25,894 bases of DNA. Source: an uncultured Oxalobacter sp. Lineage in GTDB: Bacteria > Pseudomonadota > Gammaproteobacteria > Burkholderiales > Burkholderiaceae_D. Positions 8,278 to 17,893 of the stretch are shown one piece after another. Position numbers and translations under genes: made by a program. The stretch's first letter is position 1. Each line of letters begins with the position of its first letter. The notes below the pieces were generated by a model. It was not told where the DNA came from, searched no databases, and was given only the letters and a program-made list of their open reading frames with translations. The stretch covers positions 1 through 25,894 of the forward strand of contig CAKRSU010000025.1 of the NCBI GenBank assembly GCA_934401755.1. Reading direction: 5' to 3'.

Positions 8278-9480
8278 ATGTATCCTGAACGAGTAGTCTC
8301 TGGCATGCGCCCAACGGGAGCGCTGCATCTTGGGCATTATCATGGTGCTATTAAAAATTGGGTTCGAATCCAAAATGAAATTGACAGTCTCTTTTTTGTT
8401 GCAGACTGGCATGCATTAACAACGAATTATGATGATGTTGAGGCTATTGAAAAAAATGCTTGGGATATGGTCATTGACTGGCTAGCTGCTGGATTAAACC
8501 CAGAAAAAGCAACGATTTTTATTCAGTCCAAAGTATTAGAGCACGCTGAATTAACGTTACTCATGGGAATGAATACGCCATTATCATGGCTTGAAAGGGT
8601 TCCCACCTATAAAGATCAAATCCAAAAATTATCCCATAAAGATTTATCAACATATGGGTTTTTAGGGTATCCATTGATGATGGCGGCAGATGTGTTGGTT
8701 TATCGAGCAAGTCGAGTTCCTGTTGGAGAAGATCAAACGCCTCATATAGAAATTATGCGTGAAATGGCACGTCGTTTTAATTTTATGTATGGGCGAGAAA
8801 AAGGATTTGATGAAAAAGCCATTGAATGTGCTAAAAAATTAGGCGGTAAAGTATCCAAACAATTTCTTCAATTTCGGAATGAATATCAAGAAAAAGGTGA
8901 TACTAACGCATTAGATCAAGCAAAGAGTATATTAGATTTAGCAAAGAGTATTTCGGCAAAAGATCATGAAATGCTTTATGGTTATTTGTTAGGAAGTCGA
9001 CGACAAATTTTGGTTGAACCGTCTATTATGTTGACGGAAGCTTCAAAGTTGCCAGGATTAGATGGGCAGAAAATGTCTAAGAGTTATGGTAATGCTATTG
9101 CATTAAGAGATGATCCCCAGACTATCACTCAAAAGATTCGAACAATGGCAACCGATCCTGCAAGAGTTCGCCGTACAGATCCAGGGGATCCCGCAAAATG
9201 TCCGGTTTGGTTATTTCATGAGGTCTATTCTAATGAAGATACCAAAGAATGGGTACAAAAGGGATGTCGCTCTGCAGGGATTGGATGTATTCAATGCAAA
9301 CAGCCGATTATTGAGGCGGTTATCAATGAGGTGGCCCCCATGCAAGAACGTGCAAAAGAATATATCGCAAAACCAAAACTTGTCCGTGAAATTGTGGCGC
9401 ATGGTTGTAAACGTGCGCGTCAATTAGCGGCAGAAACAATGGAAGATGTTCGTCGAGCAATGGGATTAGCTTATCAGTAA
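8278..9480 (+). CDS. trpS: Tryptophanyl-tRNA synthetase
   Basis: 400 residues, class Ic synthetase charging tRNA-Trp in the cytoplasm. The signature motifs are present: H17-L-G-H20 in SGMRPTGALHLGHYHG, the Trp-pocket region MAADVLVYRA and VPVGEDQTPHIE, and K265-M-S-K-S269. This is the longer betaproteobacterial form, with a middle insertion (about 190-240) relative to E. coli TrpS (334 residues). Within the insertion, 8911-8931 and 8932-8952 form an 18/21 direct repeat encoding LDQAKSI and LDLAKSI. It is the last gene of the forward run beginning with htpX or earlier. No terminator is evident after it; the carA promoter follows. Confidence 0.98.
   Translation: MYPERVVSGMRPTGALHLGHYHGAIKNWVRIQNEIDSLFFVADWHALTTNYDDVEAIEKNAWDMVIDWLAAGLNPEKATIFIQSKVLEHAELTLLMGMNTPLSWLERVPTYKDQIQKLSHKDLSTYGFLGYPLMMAADVLVYRASRVPVGEDQTPHIEIMREMARRFNFMYGREKGFDEKAIECAKKLGGKVSKQFLQFRNEYQEKGDTNALDQAKSILDLAKSISAKDHEMLYGYLLGSRRQILVEPSIMLTEASKLPGLDGQKMSKSYGNAIALRDDPQTITQKIRTMATDPARVRRTDPGDPAKCPVWLFHEVYSNEDTKEWVQKGCRSAGIGCIQCKQPIIEAVINEVAPMQERAKEYIAKPKLVREIVAHGCKRARQLAAETMEDVRRAMGLAYQ
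8911..8952 (+). repeat. 21-bp imperfect tandem repeat inside trpS
   Basis: 8911-8931 and 8932-8952 differ at three positions (two adjacent in the middle, one at the end). They encode the adjacent heptads LDQAKSI and LDLAKSI in the helical insertion of TrpS. The repeat is in frame and does not disrupt the gene. Confidence 0.7.
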
Positions 9481-9505
9481 ACGAACTTTGTCAGTGTTGT
9501 GTTGG

Positions 9506-9535
9506 TTTACTGGGATACCTGTTCTCAGCTATAAT
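9506..9535 (+). promoter_or_regulatory. Sigma70-type promoter of carAB
   Basis: TTTACT (9506-9511) and a perfect TATAAT (9530-9535) are separated by 18 nt. It lies in the only non-coding gap upstream of carA, giving a leader of about 120 nt before the proposed TTG start. Confidence 0.65.
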
Positions 9536-9579
9536 GAGGATGTTAGATATATTCAACCATCACCACACTGCCTGTACCA

Positions 9580-9606
9580 TATTTCTAAGGGAATATTTTA
9601 GAAATA
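9580..9606 (+). promoter_or_regulatory. Inverted repeat in the carA leader
   Basis: TATTTCTAA (9580-9588) is complementary to TTAGAAATA (9598-9606) around a nine-base loop. It would be transcribed from the 9506-9535 promoter and lies 57 nt before the proposed start codon. There is no T-run after it. It could be an operator or an RNA hairpin; the role is not known. Confidence 0.4.
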
Positions 9607-9663
9607 GGATCAATATCATTTTAAATGAATAGCGGGAAGTGTCGTGTAATATTAGGAGTTACC

Positions 9664-10818
9664 TTGCAATTTCCTTTTGGTCAACAGGTTCCCGCTGTTT
9701 TAGCGCTTGCAGATGGCACCATATTCTATGGATATTCCATTGGTGCTTCAGGAGAGACAACTGGGGAAGTCGTTTTTAATACATCAATGACAGGATATCA
9801 AGAAATTCTGACAGATCCGAGTTATACGGGGCAGATTGTGACATTGACATATCCTCATATCGGTAATACAGGGGTTAATCCTGAAGATATTGAATCGGGG
9901 AATGGACGTGTTCAGGCTGCTGGATTTATTGTTAAAGATGTTCCTGCTCTTTTTTCAAATTTTCGTGCCACAGAATCATTACCTGATTATCTGAAAAAAC
10001 AGGGTATTGTTGCGATATGCGGAATTGATACTCGTAAGCTCACTCGTATTTTAAGAACAAAAGGCGCACAAAACGGTGCGATAGTTGTTGGTAAAGATGC
10101 GGATAAAGCGTTAGCGCTTGCAAAATCTTGCCCAAGTATGACGGGACAGGATCTTGCCAAAGTGGTTAGCACGAATACGAGTTATTCTTGGAAAGAAGCT
10201 TGTTGGACCCTTGAATCGGGGTATAAGCATGCTTCATCACAAAAATATCATGTTGTTGCGTTTGATTTCGGGGTTAAGCGTAATATTTTGCGAATGCTAA
10301 CAGAGCGTGGTTGTCGTGTGACAGTCATTCCAGCACAGTCGACATTAGAAGATGTTTTAGGATTGTCGCCTGATGGGGTATTTCTTTCTAATGGGCCCGG
10401 TGATCCTAAACCTTGTGATTATGCAATTGATGTCACAAAAGCGTTAATTGACAAAAAAATTCCTGTTTTTGGAATCTGTTTAGGACATCAGATTATGGCG
10501 TTAGCATCTGGTGCAAAAACGTTAAAGATGAAATTTGGACATCATGGGGCGAATCATCCTGTTCAGGATTTGCAAACGGGAAGAGTCATGATTACATCGC
10601 AAAATCATGGGTTTGCGGTCGATATTGATACTTTACCGGAAAATTGTCGAGTGACCCATCAGTCTCTTTTTGATGGATCTTTACAAGGATTTGAAAGGAT
10701 AGATAGTCCAGCCTTTTGCTTTCAAGGACATCCAGAAGCATCACCTGGACCGGAAGAGTCTGGGTATTTATTTGACAAATTTGTCAATTTAATGGCTAAA
10801 GCCAAAGGGAAACAATAA
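9664..10818 (+). CDS. carA: Carbamoyl-phosphate synthase small subunit (glutamine amidotransferase)
   Basis: I place the start at TTG 9664: GGAG at 9655-9658 is well spaced, and the resulting 384 residues match the usual 382 or so. An in-frame ATG at 9625 would add 13 residues unlike the family and has no ribosome-binding site. The N-terminal half has [26 protein letters not shown] and [11 protein letters not shown]. The class I amidotransferase half carries the nucleophile C272 in FGICLGHQ, and the His/Glu pair in [11 protein letters not shown]. The enzyme releases ammonia from glutamine and channels it to CarB, feeding both arginine and pyrimidine synthesis. The pair carA-carB is separated by 80 nt containing an inverted repeat. 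Confidence 0.95.
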   Translation: MQFPFGQQVPAVLALADGTIFYGYSIGASGETTGEVVFNTSMTGYQEILTDPSYTGQIVTLTYPHIGNTGVNPEDIESGNGRVQAAGFIVKDVPALFSNFRATESLPDYLKKQGIVAICGIDTRKLTRILRTKGAQNGAIVVGKDADKALALAKSCPSMTGQDLAKVVSTNTSYSWKEACWTLESGYKHASSQKYHVVAFDFGVKRNILRMLTERGCRVTVIPAQSTLEDVLGLSPDGVFLSNGPGDPKPCDYAIDVTKALIDKKIPVFGICLGHQIMALASGAKTLKMKFGHHGANHPVQDLQTGRVMITSQNHGFAVDIDTLPENCRVTHQSLFDGSLQGFERIDSPAFCFQGHPEASPGPEESGYLFDKFVNLMAKAKGKQ

Positions 10819-10822
10819 TATC

Positions 10823-10848
10823 ATCTTGAATTTTTAATAACTCAAGAT
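10823..10848 (+). other. Hairpin in the carA-carB intergenic gap
   Basis: ATCTTGA (10823-10829) pairs with TCAAGAT (10842-10848) around a 12-base loop. There is no T-run, so it is more like a processing or stability element than a terminator. It lies four nt after the carA stop and 50 nt before the carB start. Confidence 0.4.
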
Positions 10849-10898
10849 TGATAGTGAACGCTATTACTTAAAAATAGCAGAAATATTTTTCAGAGAAT

Positions 10899-13800
10899 AT
10901 GTCGAAACGTACAGATATCAAAAGTATTCTTATTATTGGTGCCGGTCCAATTGTTATTGGACAGGCGTGTGAATTCGATTACTCCGGTGCTCAGGCTTGT
11001 AAGGCATTAAGAGAAGAAGGATATCGTGTCATTCTTGTCAATAGTAATCCTGCGACAATTATGACAGATCCTGATATGGCGGATGTGACGTTTATTGAGC
11101 CAATTACATGGAAGGTCGTTGAAAAAATTATTGAGAAAGAACGTCCAGATGCTATTTTGCCAACGATGGGAGGGCAAACTGCTTTAAATTGTGCATTGGA
11201 TCTGTATCGTAATGGGGTATTAGAAAAATATCAGGTTGAACTCATTGGCGCATCACCTGAAGCGATCGATAAAGCAGAAGATCGCTCAAAATTTAAAGAG
11301 GCGATGACTAAAATCGGGTTGTCATCAGCTCGTTCTGGGATTGCCCATACGTTAGAAGAAGCTTGGGATGTTCAAAGAAAGATTGGTTTTCCTGTCATTA
11401 TTCGTCCTTCTTTTACGTTAGGAGGAACGGGGGGTGGAATTGCTTATAACGCTGAAGAGTTTGATACGATTTGTTCTCGAGGGCTTGAAGCTTCTCCAAC
11501 GAGTGAACTTCTTATTGAAGAGTCGCTAATTGGTTGGAAAGAATTTGAAATGGAAGTGGTTCGTGATCGAGCCGATAATTGTATTATTGTTTGTTCCATT
11601 GAAAATCTTGATCCAATGGGGGTTCATACAGGGGATTCCATTACGGTTGCGCCTGCCCAGACATTAACTGATAAAGAATATCAATTAATGCGTAATGCTT
11701 CGATTGGTATTTTGCGTGAAATCGGTGTTGATACGGGGGGATCTAACGTCCAATTTGCGATTAATCCTAAAGATGGTCGGATGATTGTGATTGAGATGAA
11801 TCCTCGAGTCTCTCGTTCATCGGCATTAGCTTCGAAAGCAACGGGTTTTCCTATTGCGAAAGTTGCCGCTAAATTAGCGGTAGGTTTTACTTTAGATGAA
11901 TTGAAAAATGAGATTACAGGCGGGGCAACTCCAGCATCATTTGAACCTTCTATTGATTATGTCGTAACCAAGGTTCCTCGATTTACGTTTGAAAAATTTC
12001 CAGCAGCAGATCCACATTTAACTACTCAAATGAAATCTGTTGGAGAAGTTATGGCCATCGGTCGTACTTTCCAAGAGTCTTTCCAAAAAGCACTGAGAGG
12101 ATTAGAAGTCGGTGTTGAAGGAATGAATGAAAAAACGAGAGATCGTGAGACGATTAAGGTCGAGTTAGGAGAGCCCGGACCAGAACGTATATGGTATGTT
12201 GGAGATGCCTTTGCTCAAGGGTTTTCGCTAGAAGAGGTTCATCATTTAACTCGCATTGATCCTTGGTTCCTTTCTCAAATTAAGGAAATTGTTGATATTG
12301 AGTTGTGGTTAGATAACCAGAAGTTTGAGGAACTTGATCGTGATACATTGTTTAGACTCAAACAAAAGGGTTTTTCTGATAAGCGATTAGCGTGGTTATT
12401 GAAAACAACCGATAAGGCGGTTCGTGATAAGCGTCATGCATTTGGAATTCGTCCCGTATATAAACGAGTTGATACATGTGCGGCAGAATTTGCAACGAAT
12501 ACCGCTTATATGTATTCGACGTATGATGAAGAGTGTGAAGCACAGCCAACCGATAAAAAGAAGATTATTGTATTAGGTGGTGGTCCTAATCGAATTGGTC
12601 AAGGGATTGAATTTGATTATTGCTGTGTCCATGCTGCAATGGCCATGCGAGAAGATGGTTATGAAACCATTATGGTTAATTGTAATCCGGAGACTGTTTC
12701 GACTGACTACGATATTTCGGATAGATTATATTTTGAACCATTAACGCTTGAAGATGTTCTTGAGATTGTTGATAGAGAAAAACCTTATGGTGTTATTGTT
12801 CAATATGGTGGGCAGACGCCTTTAAAATTAGCTTTAGATCTTGAAGCAAATGGTGTTCCTATTGTTGGCACTTCTCCTGATATGATTGATGCCGCAGAAG
12901 ATCGCGAGCGATTCCAGAAGTTATTAAAGGATTTAAATTTACGCCAACCACCTAATAGAACGGCTCGCACTGAAGCAGAAGCTAAAGAACATGCTAAAGA
13001 AATTGGCTATCCGATTGTTGTTCGTCCATCCTATGTGTTGGGAGGGCGTGCTATGGAAATTGTTCATGATGAGGTAGGATTAGACCGTTATATGAGAGAA
13101 GCGGTCAAAGTTTCAAATGATTCTCCTGTTTTGCTTGATCGTTTTTTAAATGATGCGATCGAACTTGATGTCGATTGTATTTCTGATGGGAAACGCGTTG
13201 TGATTGGTGGCGTGATGGAACATATTGAGCAAGCTGGGGTTCATTCTGGAGATTCTGCTTGTTCATTGCCTCCATATTCTTTGTCTCAGGAAACAGTTGA
13301 AGAATTAAAACGTCAGACAGCGTTGATGGCTAAGGGGTTGAATGTTGTTGGATTGATGAATGTTCAATTTGCGATTCAACGGCAAGTCATTGATGGTCAA
13401 ATGAAAGATGTTGTTTTTGTTTTGGAAGTGAACCCGCGCGCTTCTAGAACTGTGCCATTTGTATCGAAATCAACTGGGCGAGCATTGGCCAAGATTGCAG
13501 CACGTTGTATGGTAGGACAGACATTGGACGAACAGGGAATTTATGGTGAAGCTATGCCGACACACTTCTGCGTCAAAGAAGCGGTATTTCCTTTTGTTAA
13601 GTTCCCAGGGGTTGATACGATTTTAGGACCTGAGATGAAATCCACTGGTGAAGTAATGGGTGTGGGGCAAACATTTGGTGAAGCATTTGTCAAAGCACAA
13701 ATGGCCGCAGGTTCGACGCTTCCACATTCTGGTAAAGTTTTCTTGTCTGTAAAAGATAGTGATAAGCTTCGTGCTGTCAATGTTGCCAAAAATCTAATAG

Positions 13801-14129
13801 CACTTGGATTTTCTGTGATGGCGACAAAAGGGACAGCTAAAGTGATTCGTGATGCTGGTTTAGAGGTTGAAGTTGTCAATAAAGTTGCGGAAGGTCGACC
13901 TCATATTGGTGATGTTATTAAGAATCATGAAGTTGTTTTGATTATCAATACAGTAGAAGAGAAGCGCACGGCTATTCAGGATTCTCGTATTATCCGTACA
14001 TCCGCTTTAGCGGCACGTATTAATACGATTACAACTATCGCTGGTGCAGAGGCTGCTGTGCAAGGGATTGCAAGCATGGATAAAATTAATGTCTATGATC
14101 TTCAATCTCTTCATAAGCAATTGCACTAA
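10899..14129 (+). CDS. carB: Carbamoyl-phosphate synthase large subunit
   Basis: 1076 residues, full length (E. coli 1073). Two homologous synthetase halves are visible, each opening with a GxGP nucleotide-site motif ([19 protein letters not shown] near 12; [17 protein letters not shown] near 560) and containing an ATP-grasp module ([18 protein letters not shown] near 170; [18 protein letters not shown] near 710) with metal-binding [12 protein letters not shown] and [12 protein letters not shown]. The C-terminal MGS-like domain (from about 935, [11 protein letters not shown] onward) binds allosteric effectors (UMP, ornithine, IMP in E. coli). The first half makes carboxyphosphate and carbamate, the second phosphorylates carbamate. 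It works as a heterodimer with CarA. No frameshift or missing motif is seen. Confidence 0.99.
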   Translation: MSKRTDIKSILIIGAGPIVIGQACEFDYSGAQACKALREEGYRVILVNSNPATIMTDPDMADVTFIEPITWKVVEKIIEKERPDAILPTMGGQTALNCALDLYRNGVLEKYQVELIGASPEAIDKAEDRSKFKEAMTKIGLSSARSGIAHTLEEAWDVQRKIGFPVIIRPSFTLGGTGGGIAYNAEEFDTICSRGLEASPTSELLIEESLIGWKEFEMEVVRDRADNCIIVCSIENLDPMGVHTGDSITVAPAQTLTDKEYQLMRNASIGILREIGVDTGGSNVQFAINPKDGRMIVIEMNPRVSRSSALASKATGFPIAKVAAKLAVGFTLDELKNEITGGATPASFEPSIDYVVTKVPRFTFEKFPAADPHLTTQMKSVGEVMAIGRTFQESFQKALRGLEVGVEGMNEKTRDRETIKVELGEPGPERIWYVGDAFAQGFSLEEVHHLTRIDPWFLSQIKEIVDIELWLDNQKFEELDRDTLFRLKQKGFSDKRLAWLLKTTDKAVRDKRHAFGIRPVYKRVDTCAAEFATNTAYMYSTYDEECEAQPTDKKKIIVLGGGPNRIGQGIEFDYCCVHAAMAMREDGYETIMVNCNPETVSTDYDISDRLYFEPLTLEDVLEIVDREKPYGVIVQYGGQTPLKLALDLEANGVPIVGTSPDMIDAAEDRERFQKLLKDLNLRQPPNRTARTEAEAKEHAKEIGYPIVVRPSYVLGGRAMEIVHDEVGLDRYMREAVKVSNDSPVLLDRFLNDAIELDVDCISDGKRVVIGGVMEHIEQAGVHSGDSACSLPPYSLSQETVEELKRQTALMAKGLNVVGLMNVQFAIQRQVIDGQMKDVVFVLEVNPRASRTVPFVSKSTGRALAKIAARCMVGQTLDEQGIYGEAMPTHFCVKEAVFPFVKFPGVDTILGPEMKSTGEVMGVGQTFGEAFVKAQMAAGSTLPHSGKVFLSVKDSDKLRAVNVAKNLIALGFSVMATKGTAKVIRDAGLEVEVVNKVAEGRPHIGDVIKNHEVVLIINTVEEKRTAIQDSRIIRTSALAARINTITTIAGAEAAVQGIASMDKINVYDLQSLHKQLH

Positions 14130-14148
14130 TTAAATAGAAAACTTACAA

Positions 14149-14193
14149 GCGGGGCTTGTTAGCGTGAATGCGCTAAAAGCCTCGCAGTTTTTT
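14149..14193 (+). terminator. Terminator/attenuator hairpin in the greA leader
   Basis: GCGGGGCTTGTTAGCG (14149-14164) folds on CGCTAAAAGCCTCGC (14171-14185) with one wobble and a one-base bulge around a six-base loop. It is followed by AG and six T (14188-14193). The hairpin starts 20 nt after the carB stop, and its T-run runs straight into the greA ribosome-binding site GGGAG (14194-14198). It can end carAB transcripts and control read-through into greA. Confidence 0.85.
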
Positions 14194-14206
14194 GGGAGAA
14201 AGAAAA

Positions 14207-14683
14207 ATGATTTCCATTCCAATGACAGTTCGAGGGGCGCAGATGATGCGTGATGAACTTCAGAGATTAAAAACAAAAGATCGATATGAAATTGTTGCAG
14301 CAATTGCTGAAGCTCGTTCACATGGTGATTTATCAGAAAATGCTGAATACGATGCTGCAAAAGAAAAGCAAGCTTTTATCGAAGGACGTATTGCAGAACT
14401 TGAAAGTAAATTAAGTTCTGCACAGATTATTGACCCTACAAAATTAAATACCAATGGTAAGATTGTTTTTGCAGCAACTGTCGAATTAGAAGATCTTGAA
14501 TCAGGAAACCGAGTTCGCTATCAGATTGTAGGTAATGATGAAGCCGACTTGAAAGAATCCAAGATCTCAGTAACATCTCCGATTGCCAGAGCATTAATTG
14601 GTCACGAAGTGGGCGATGTTATCGAAGTAAAAGCACCTGCAGGTGTGCGTGAATATGAAATCTTGGATGTTCTATTTATTTAA
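14207..14683 (+). CDS. greA: Transcript cleavage factor GreA
   Basis: 158 residues from ATG 14207, the standard GreA length; GGGAG at 14194-14198 is the ribosome-binding site. The frame opens at TTG 14192, inside the leader T-run, which I rejected. The N-terminal coiled coil carries the acidic tip D41/E44 in [17 protein letters not shown], which enters the RNA polymerase secondary channel and promotes cleavage of backtracked RNA. The C-terminal FKBP-like half (about 80-158) ends [13 protein letters not shown]. The gene follows carB as in other Burkholderiales. Expression may be set by read-through of the leader hairpin; its own terminator lies in the end of convergent yhbY. Confidence 0.98.
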   Translation: MISIPMTVRGAQMMRDELQRLKTKDRYEIVAAIAEARSHGDLSENAEYDAAKEKQAFIEGRIAELESKLSSAQIIDPTKLNTNGKIVFAATVELEDLESGNRVRYQIVGNDEADLKESKISVTSPIARALIGHEVGDVIEVKAPAGVREYEILDVLFI

Positions 14684-14690
14684 ATAAAGA

Positions 14691-15158
14691 TCAAATGGCA
14701 AGTGCTTTTTTCTTTGCGCTTGCCAATCGTTTTTTACGACGTTTGATTTGTCCACCTTGAGTAACGCGTTCATTTCCTTTGATCGTTACCTTTTTGACGC
14801 GATTTCTAATTGCACCGGATCCTGGTTTAAAAGTGATAACAGTCCTTAACCCTTTTTTGTCTGAGTCTGTTTTTTTGTGATCAGTTTCTTTTTTAGGGCG
14901 ATAAATCACTAAAAGTTTTCCAATATGTTGAATTGGAACGGCATTGAGTTGAGAACAGATGGTTTGAAGTAACTCAATACGGTTTAATCGATCATCGCCA
15001 AAGACACGAATCTTAATAAGACCATGGGCATTGAGGTTAGTATCAATTTCTTTTAAGACGGCATCAGTTAGCCCAGCATTGCCGATAATAACAACAGGAT
15101 TTAGACTGTGTGCTTGTGATTTTAAATTACTGCGTTGTGTTGAAGTGAGTTTCAGCAT
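14691..15158 (-). CDS. yhbY: YhbY family RNA-binding protein (CRS1-YhbY/CRM domain) with basic C-terminal extension
   Basis: 155 residues. Residues 1-95 or so are the CRM domain: LTSTQRSNLKSQAHSLNPVVIIGNAGL with the GxxG loop (GNAG), then HGLIKIRVFG and IGKLLVIYRP. E. coli YhbY is 97 residues and associates with pre-50S subunits. Here a tail of about 60 residues, strongly basic, follows (QIKRRKKRLASAKKKALAI at the end), probably unstructured and RNA-contacting. AAAGGA a few bases before ATG 15158 is a good ribosome-binding site. The gene converges on greA with only seven nt between stops and diverges from rlmE with 32 nt between starts. Both neighbours act in transcription or ribosome maturation. 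Confidence 0.95.
   Translation of the reverse strand: MLKLTSTQRSNLKSQAHSLNPVVIIGNAGLTDAVLKEIDTNLNAHGLIKIRVFGDDRLNRIELLQTICSQLNAVPIQHIGKLLVIYRPKKETDHKKTDSDKKGLRTVITFKPGSGAIRNRVKKVTIKGNERVTQGGQIKRRKKRLASAKKKALAI
14696..14735 (+). terminator. Terminator of greA located inside the yhbY coding sequence
   Basis: TGGCAAGTGC (14696-14705) pairs over ten positions (one wobble) with GCGCTTGCCA (14716-14725), loop of ten. ATCG and six T (14730-14735) follow. The hairpin starts 13 nt after the greA stop and is entirely within the last codons of yhbY. There it encodes the basic tail, whose AAA lysine codons form the T-run of the opposite strand. Read from the minus strand the same hairpin ends at the yhbY stop with a weaker T-run, so it may act both ways. 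Confidence 0.7.
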
Positions 15159-15190
15159 TATTTCCTTTCTAAAAGTTATATTCTACGCTA

Positions 15191-15832
15191 ATGGCAAAAA
15201 ATAAATTCAATAAAAGTTGGATGCGCAATCATTTAGATGATCCCTTTGTAAAATTGGCACAGAAAGAAGGGTTTCGAGCTCGAGCTGCCTATAAATTAAA
15301 AGAAATTGATGAGGATGCTCATTTAATAAGAGCAGGTCAAGTGATTGTCGATTTAGGATGTGCACCAGGGAGTTGGTCTCAGTATGTTTGCAGAAAATTA
15401 GGTCATCAAGAAATTGAATCTTTAAATAGTATTATTGTTGGGCTGGATTTGTTGCCTATGGAGCCGATCTCTGGGGTCCATTTTTTGCAAGGGGATTTTC
15501 GTGAAGATGAGACTTTGCAAAAATTAGAAGAAATATTGCAAGGAAAAAGTGTCGATTTGGTGTTGTCTGATATGGCGCCGAATTTGTCAGGAGTTGCTGT
15601 TGCTGATGCGGCAAGGGTTGAATATTTAATGGAGCTAGCTTTAGATTTTGCTCAACAGCACTTAAAGCCATCAGGATCATTATTAGTGAAATGCTTTTAT
15701 GGCAGTACGTATAATAATATTTTGTCCCGATTTCGAGAAACTTTTCAAATCGTGACGCCGAAAAAGCCTAAAGCAAGTCGAAATTATTCGTCTGAAATTT
15801 TTCTTTTGGGGCAGCGGTTAAAAAATCAATAA
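15191..15832 (+). CDS. rlmE: 23S rRNA 2'-O-methyltransferase RlmE (FtsJ/RrmJ)
   Basis: 213 residues. The Rossmann S-adenosylmethionine site is [16 protein letters not shown], and the catalytic K-D-K-E tetrad is readable as K35 (AYKLKEI), D127 (LSDMAPN), K167 (LVKCFYG) and E202 (SSEIFLL). The enzyme methylates the 2'-OH of U2552 in the A-loop of 23S rRNA on the 50S subunit; loss causes assembly defects and slow growth in E. coli. The gene lies upstream of ftsH as in most proteobacteria. It starts at ATG 15191 with no clear Shine-Dalgarno; its promoter must overlap the 5' end of yhbY, since only 32 nt separate the two starts. Confidence 0.97.
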   Translation: MAKNKFNKSWMRNHLDDPFVKLAQKEGFRARAAYKLKEIDEDAHLIRAGQVIVDLGCAPGSWSQYVCRKLGHQEIESLNSIIVGLDLLPMEPISGVHFLQGDFREDETLQKLEEILQGKSVDLVLSDMAPNLSGVAVADAARVEYLMELALDFAQQHLKPSGSLLVKCFYGSTYNNILSRFRETFQIVTPKKPKASRNYSSEIFLLGQRLKNQ

Positions 15833-15840
15833 AATAGGCT

Positions 15841-15886
15841 ATAAATTGCAATCGATATGAATCAATTTATTTTTTTATTATTTTTT
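15841..15886 (+). terminator. AT-rich terminator after rlmE
   Basis: ATAAATTG (15841-15848) pairs with CAATTTAT (15863-15870) around a 14-base loop, followed by two long T-rich runs (15871-15886). The stem is weak but the T-tail is strong. It separates rlmE from ftsH. Confidence 0.5.
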
Positions 15887-15928
15887 ACCAAGATGTTGAT
15901 CCAATATTATAGAATGCCACAATGGAAA

Positions 15929-15934
15929 TATAAT
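15929..15934 (+). promoter_or_regulatory. Possible -10 element of ftsH
   Basis: A perfect TATAAT lies 90 nt upstream of the ftsH start in the gap after the rlmE terminator. No good -35 is seen 16-18 nt before it, and no sigma32 (CTTGAA...CCCCAT) match is visible in the gap 15887-16024. Confidence 0.3.
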
Positions 15935-16024
15935 ATCGGATAGAGAGCAATAGCGTAGCTATAGAAATGATTGTAAAATGTCTAATCTGTCTGAAATTAA
16001 CAAATCTGCGTCTAAGGAGTTTTT

Positions 16025-17875
16025 GTGAATAATATGTTTGTGAGGGTGGGTATTTGGACTGCCATCATTATTGTTCTTCTGACGACATTTAAACACTTTA
16101 CCGATCGTAGTAACTCTGAAAATGTTGAGCCCATCAATTATTCTCAGTTTCTAGATGATGTGAAGTCGAAACGTATTAAAGATGTTGTTATTGAAGACAG
16201 AACCATAACAGCCACTACCTCAGATGGTAAACATGTTCGTACAGGGGTGACCTATCTTGATCGAGGGCTTGTTGGAGATTTAGTTGATAATGGTATTGAT
16301 TTTGATGTCAAACCACCTGAAGAACCTTCTTTCTGGTCTCAAATTCTTATTTCATGGTTCCCAATGATTTTACTCGTTGGGGTATGGATATTTTTTATGC
16401 GCCAAATGCAAGGCGGCGGTAAAGGCGGGGCTTTTTCTTTTGGTAAATCGAAAGCGAGAATGATTGATCAGAAGAATAATACCATCACATTTAGCGATGT
16501 GGCAGGATGTGATGAAGCAAAAGAAGAAGTCGCTGAAGTTGTTGATTTTTTACGTGATCCCGGTAAATTTCAAAAGTTGGGGGGACGCATTCCTCGAGGA
16601 ATGTTATTAGTCGGGCCTCCAGGGACAGGGAAAACATTGTTGGCTCGGGCAATTGCTGGTGAAGCGCAGGTTCCGTTTTTCTCAATTTCCGGTTCTGATT
16701 TTGTTGAAATGTTTGTTGGGGTTGGCGCATCCCGTGTGCGTGATATGTTTGAAACCGCTAAAAAACATAACCCATGTATCGTATTCATCGATGAAATTGA
16801 TGCGGTAGGTCGACATCGTGGTGCTGGTATGGGAGGCGGTAATGATGAACGTGAACAAACACTGAATCAGTTACTCGTTGAAATGGATGGGTTTGAACCG
16901 AATTCAAGTACGATTGTTGTTGCCGCAACTAACCGGGTAGATGTGTTAGATAAGGCTTTACTGCGTCCAGGACGGTTTGATCGGCAAGTTATTGTGGGAT
17001 TGCCTGATGTTAGAGGGCGAGAACAAATCTTAAATGTTCATATGCGTAAGGTTCCAGTAGCCCCTGATGTTAATCCTAATGTGATTGCTCGCGGAACGCC
17101 TGGTTTTTCTGGCGCAGATATTGCTAATTTAGTGAATGAAGCTGCACTTTTTGCTGCAAGGAAAAATAAACGTCTTGTTGAAATGCAGGATTTTGAAGAT
17201 GCCAAAGACAAGCTTTTAATGGGACCTGAACGTAAATCGTTTGTTATGCGTGAAGAAGAACGACGAAATACGGCATATCATGAGTCTGGGCATACGGTTG
17301 TTGCGAAGTTATTGCCTAAGGCAGATCCCGTTCATAAGGTTACAATTATGCCAAGAGGGCAAGCACTTGGATTAACCTGGCAGTTGCCAGAGCAAGATCG
17401 TATTAATATGTACCGGGAAAAAATGCTTGAAGACATTTCAATTTTGCTAGGCGGGCGTATTGCTGAAGAGATTTTCATGCATCAAATGTCGACGGGTGCT
17501 TCCAATGATTTTGAGCGTGCAACAAAATTAGCCCGGGCAATGGTAACTCGATTTGGGATGTCTGATGAATTAGGGGTGATGGTGTATGAAGATACTGAAC
17601 AAGATTCTTATTTCGGTGCTCGCATGACCACTAAAACGATTTCAGAAGCAACACAGCAAAAAGTTGATGCAGAGATTCGGAGAATATTGGATGAACGCTA
17701 TGCCGTTGCTAGAAATTTGCTGGAATCTAATAAAGATAAAGTGGAAAAAATGGCATCACTTTTGCTTGAACATGAAACACTTGATGCTCAGCAAATTGAT
17801 AATGTCATGAAAGGAATTGAAAACTTTCCAATTGATCATGTTGATGTAGAAGAAAATGGATCAACAGTTAATTAA
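16025..17875 (+). CDS. ftsH: ATP-dependent zinc metalloprotease FtsH
   Basis: 616 residues from GTG 16025, with AAGGAG at 16014-16019 five nt upstream. It has an N-terminal membrane helix (about 6-22), a periplasmic domain, and a second helix (about 105-124). These are followed by the AAA module with Walker A GPPGTGKT (197-204), Walker [10 protein letters not shown], the second region of homology [20 protein letters not shown], and then the M41 protease with H419-E420-x2-H423 (HESGH). The hexamer extracts and degrades membrane proteins and regulators such as LpxC and sigma32 in E. coli. The glycine-rich [17 protein letters not shown] linker is typical of betaproteobacteria and gammaproteobacteria. 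All catalytic motifs are intact. A strong terminator follows at 17894-17928. Confidence 0.99.
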   Translation: MNNMFVRVGIWTAIIIVLLTTFKHFTDRSNSENVEPINYSQFLDDVKSKRIKDVVIEDRTITATTSDGKHVRTGVTYLDRGLVGDLVDNGIDFDVKPPEEPSFWSQILISWFPMILLVGVWIFFMRQMQGGGKGGAFSFGKSKARMIDQKNNTITFSDVAGCDEAKEEVAEVVDFLRDPGKFQKLGGRIPRGMLLVGPPGTGKTLLARAIAGEAQVPFFSISGSDFVEMFVGVGASRVRDMFETAKKHNPCIVFIDEIDAVGRHRGAGMGGGNDEREQTLNQLLVEMDGFEPNSSTIVVAATNRVDVLDKALLRPGRFDRQVIVGLPDVRGREQILNVHMRKVPVAPDVNPNVIARGTPGFSGADIANLVNEAALFAARKNKRLVEMQDFEDAKDKLLMGPERKSFVMREEERRNTAYHESGHTVVAKLLPKADPVHKVTIMPRGQALGLTWQLPEQDRINMYREKMLEDISILLGGRIAEEIFMHQMSTGASNDFERATKLARAMVTRFGMSDELGVMVYEDTEQDSYFGARMTTKTISEATQQKVDAEIRRILDERYAVARNLLESNKDKVEKMASLLLEHETLDAQQIDNVMKGIENFPIDHVDVEENGSTVN

Positions 17876-17893
17876 AGTCGTGATTTAAAGGAT

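Noticed and set aside
9625..9663. Upstream ATG start for carA
   Set aside because: It adds 13 residues unlike CarA and lacks a ribosome-binding site, while TTG 9664 has GGAG at good spacing and gives the usual length. I cannot exclude the longer form.
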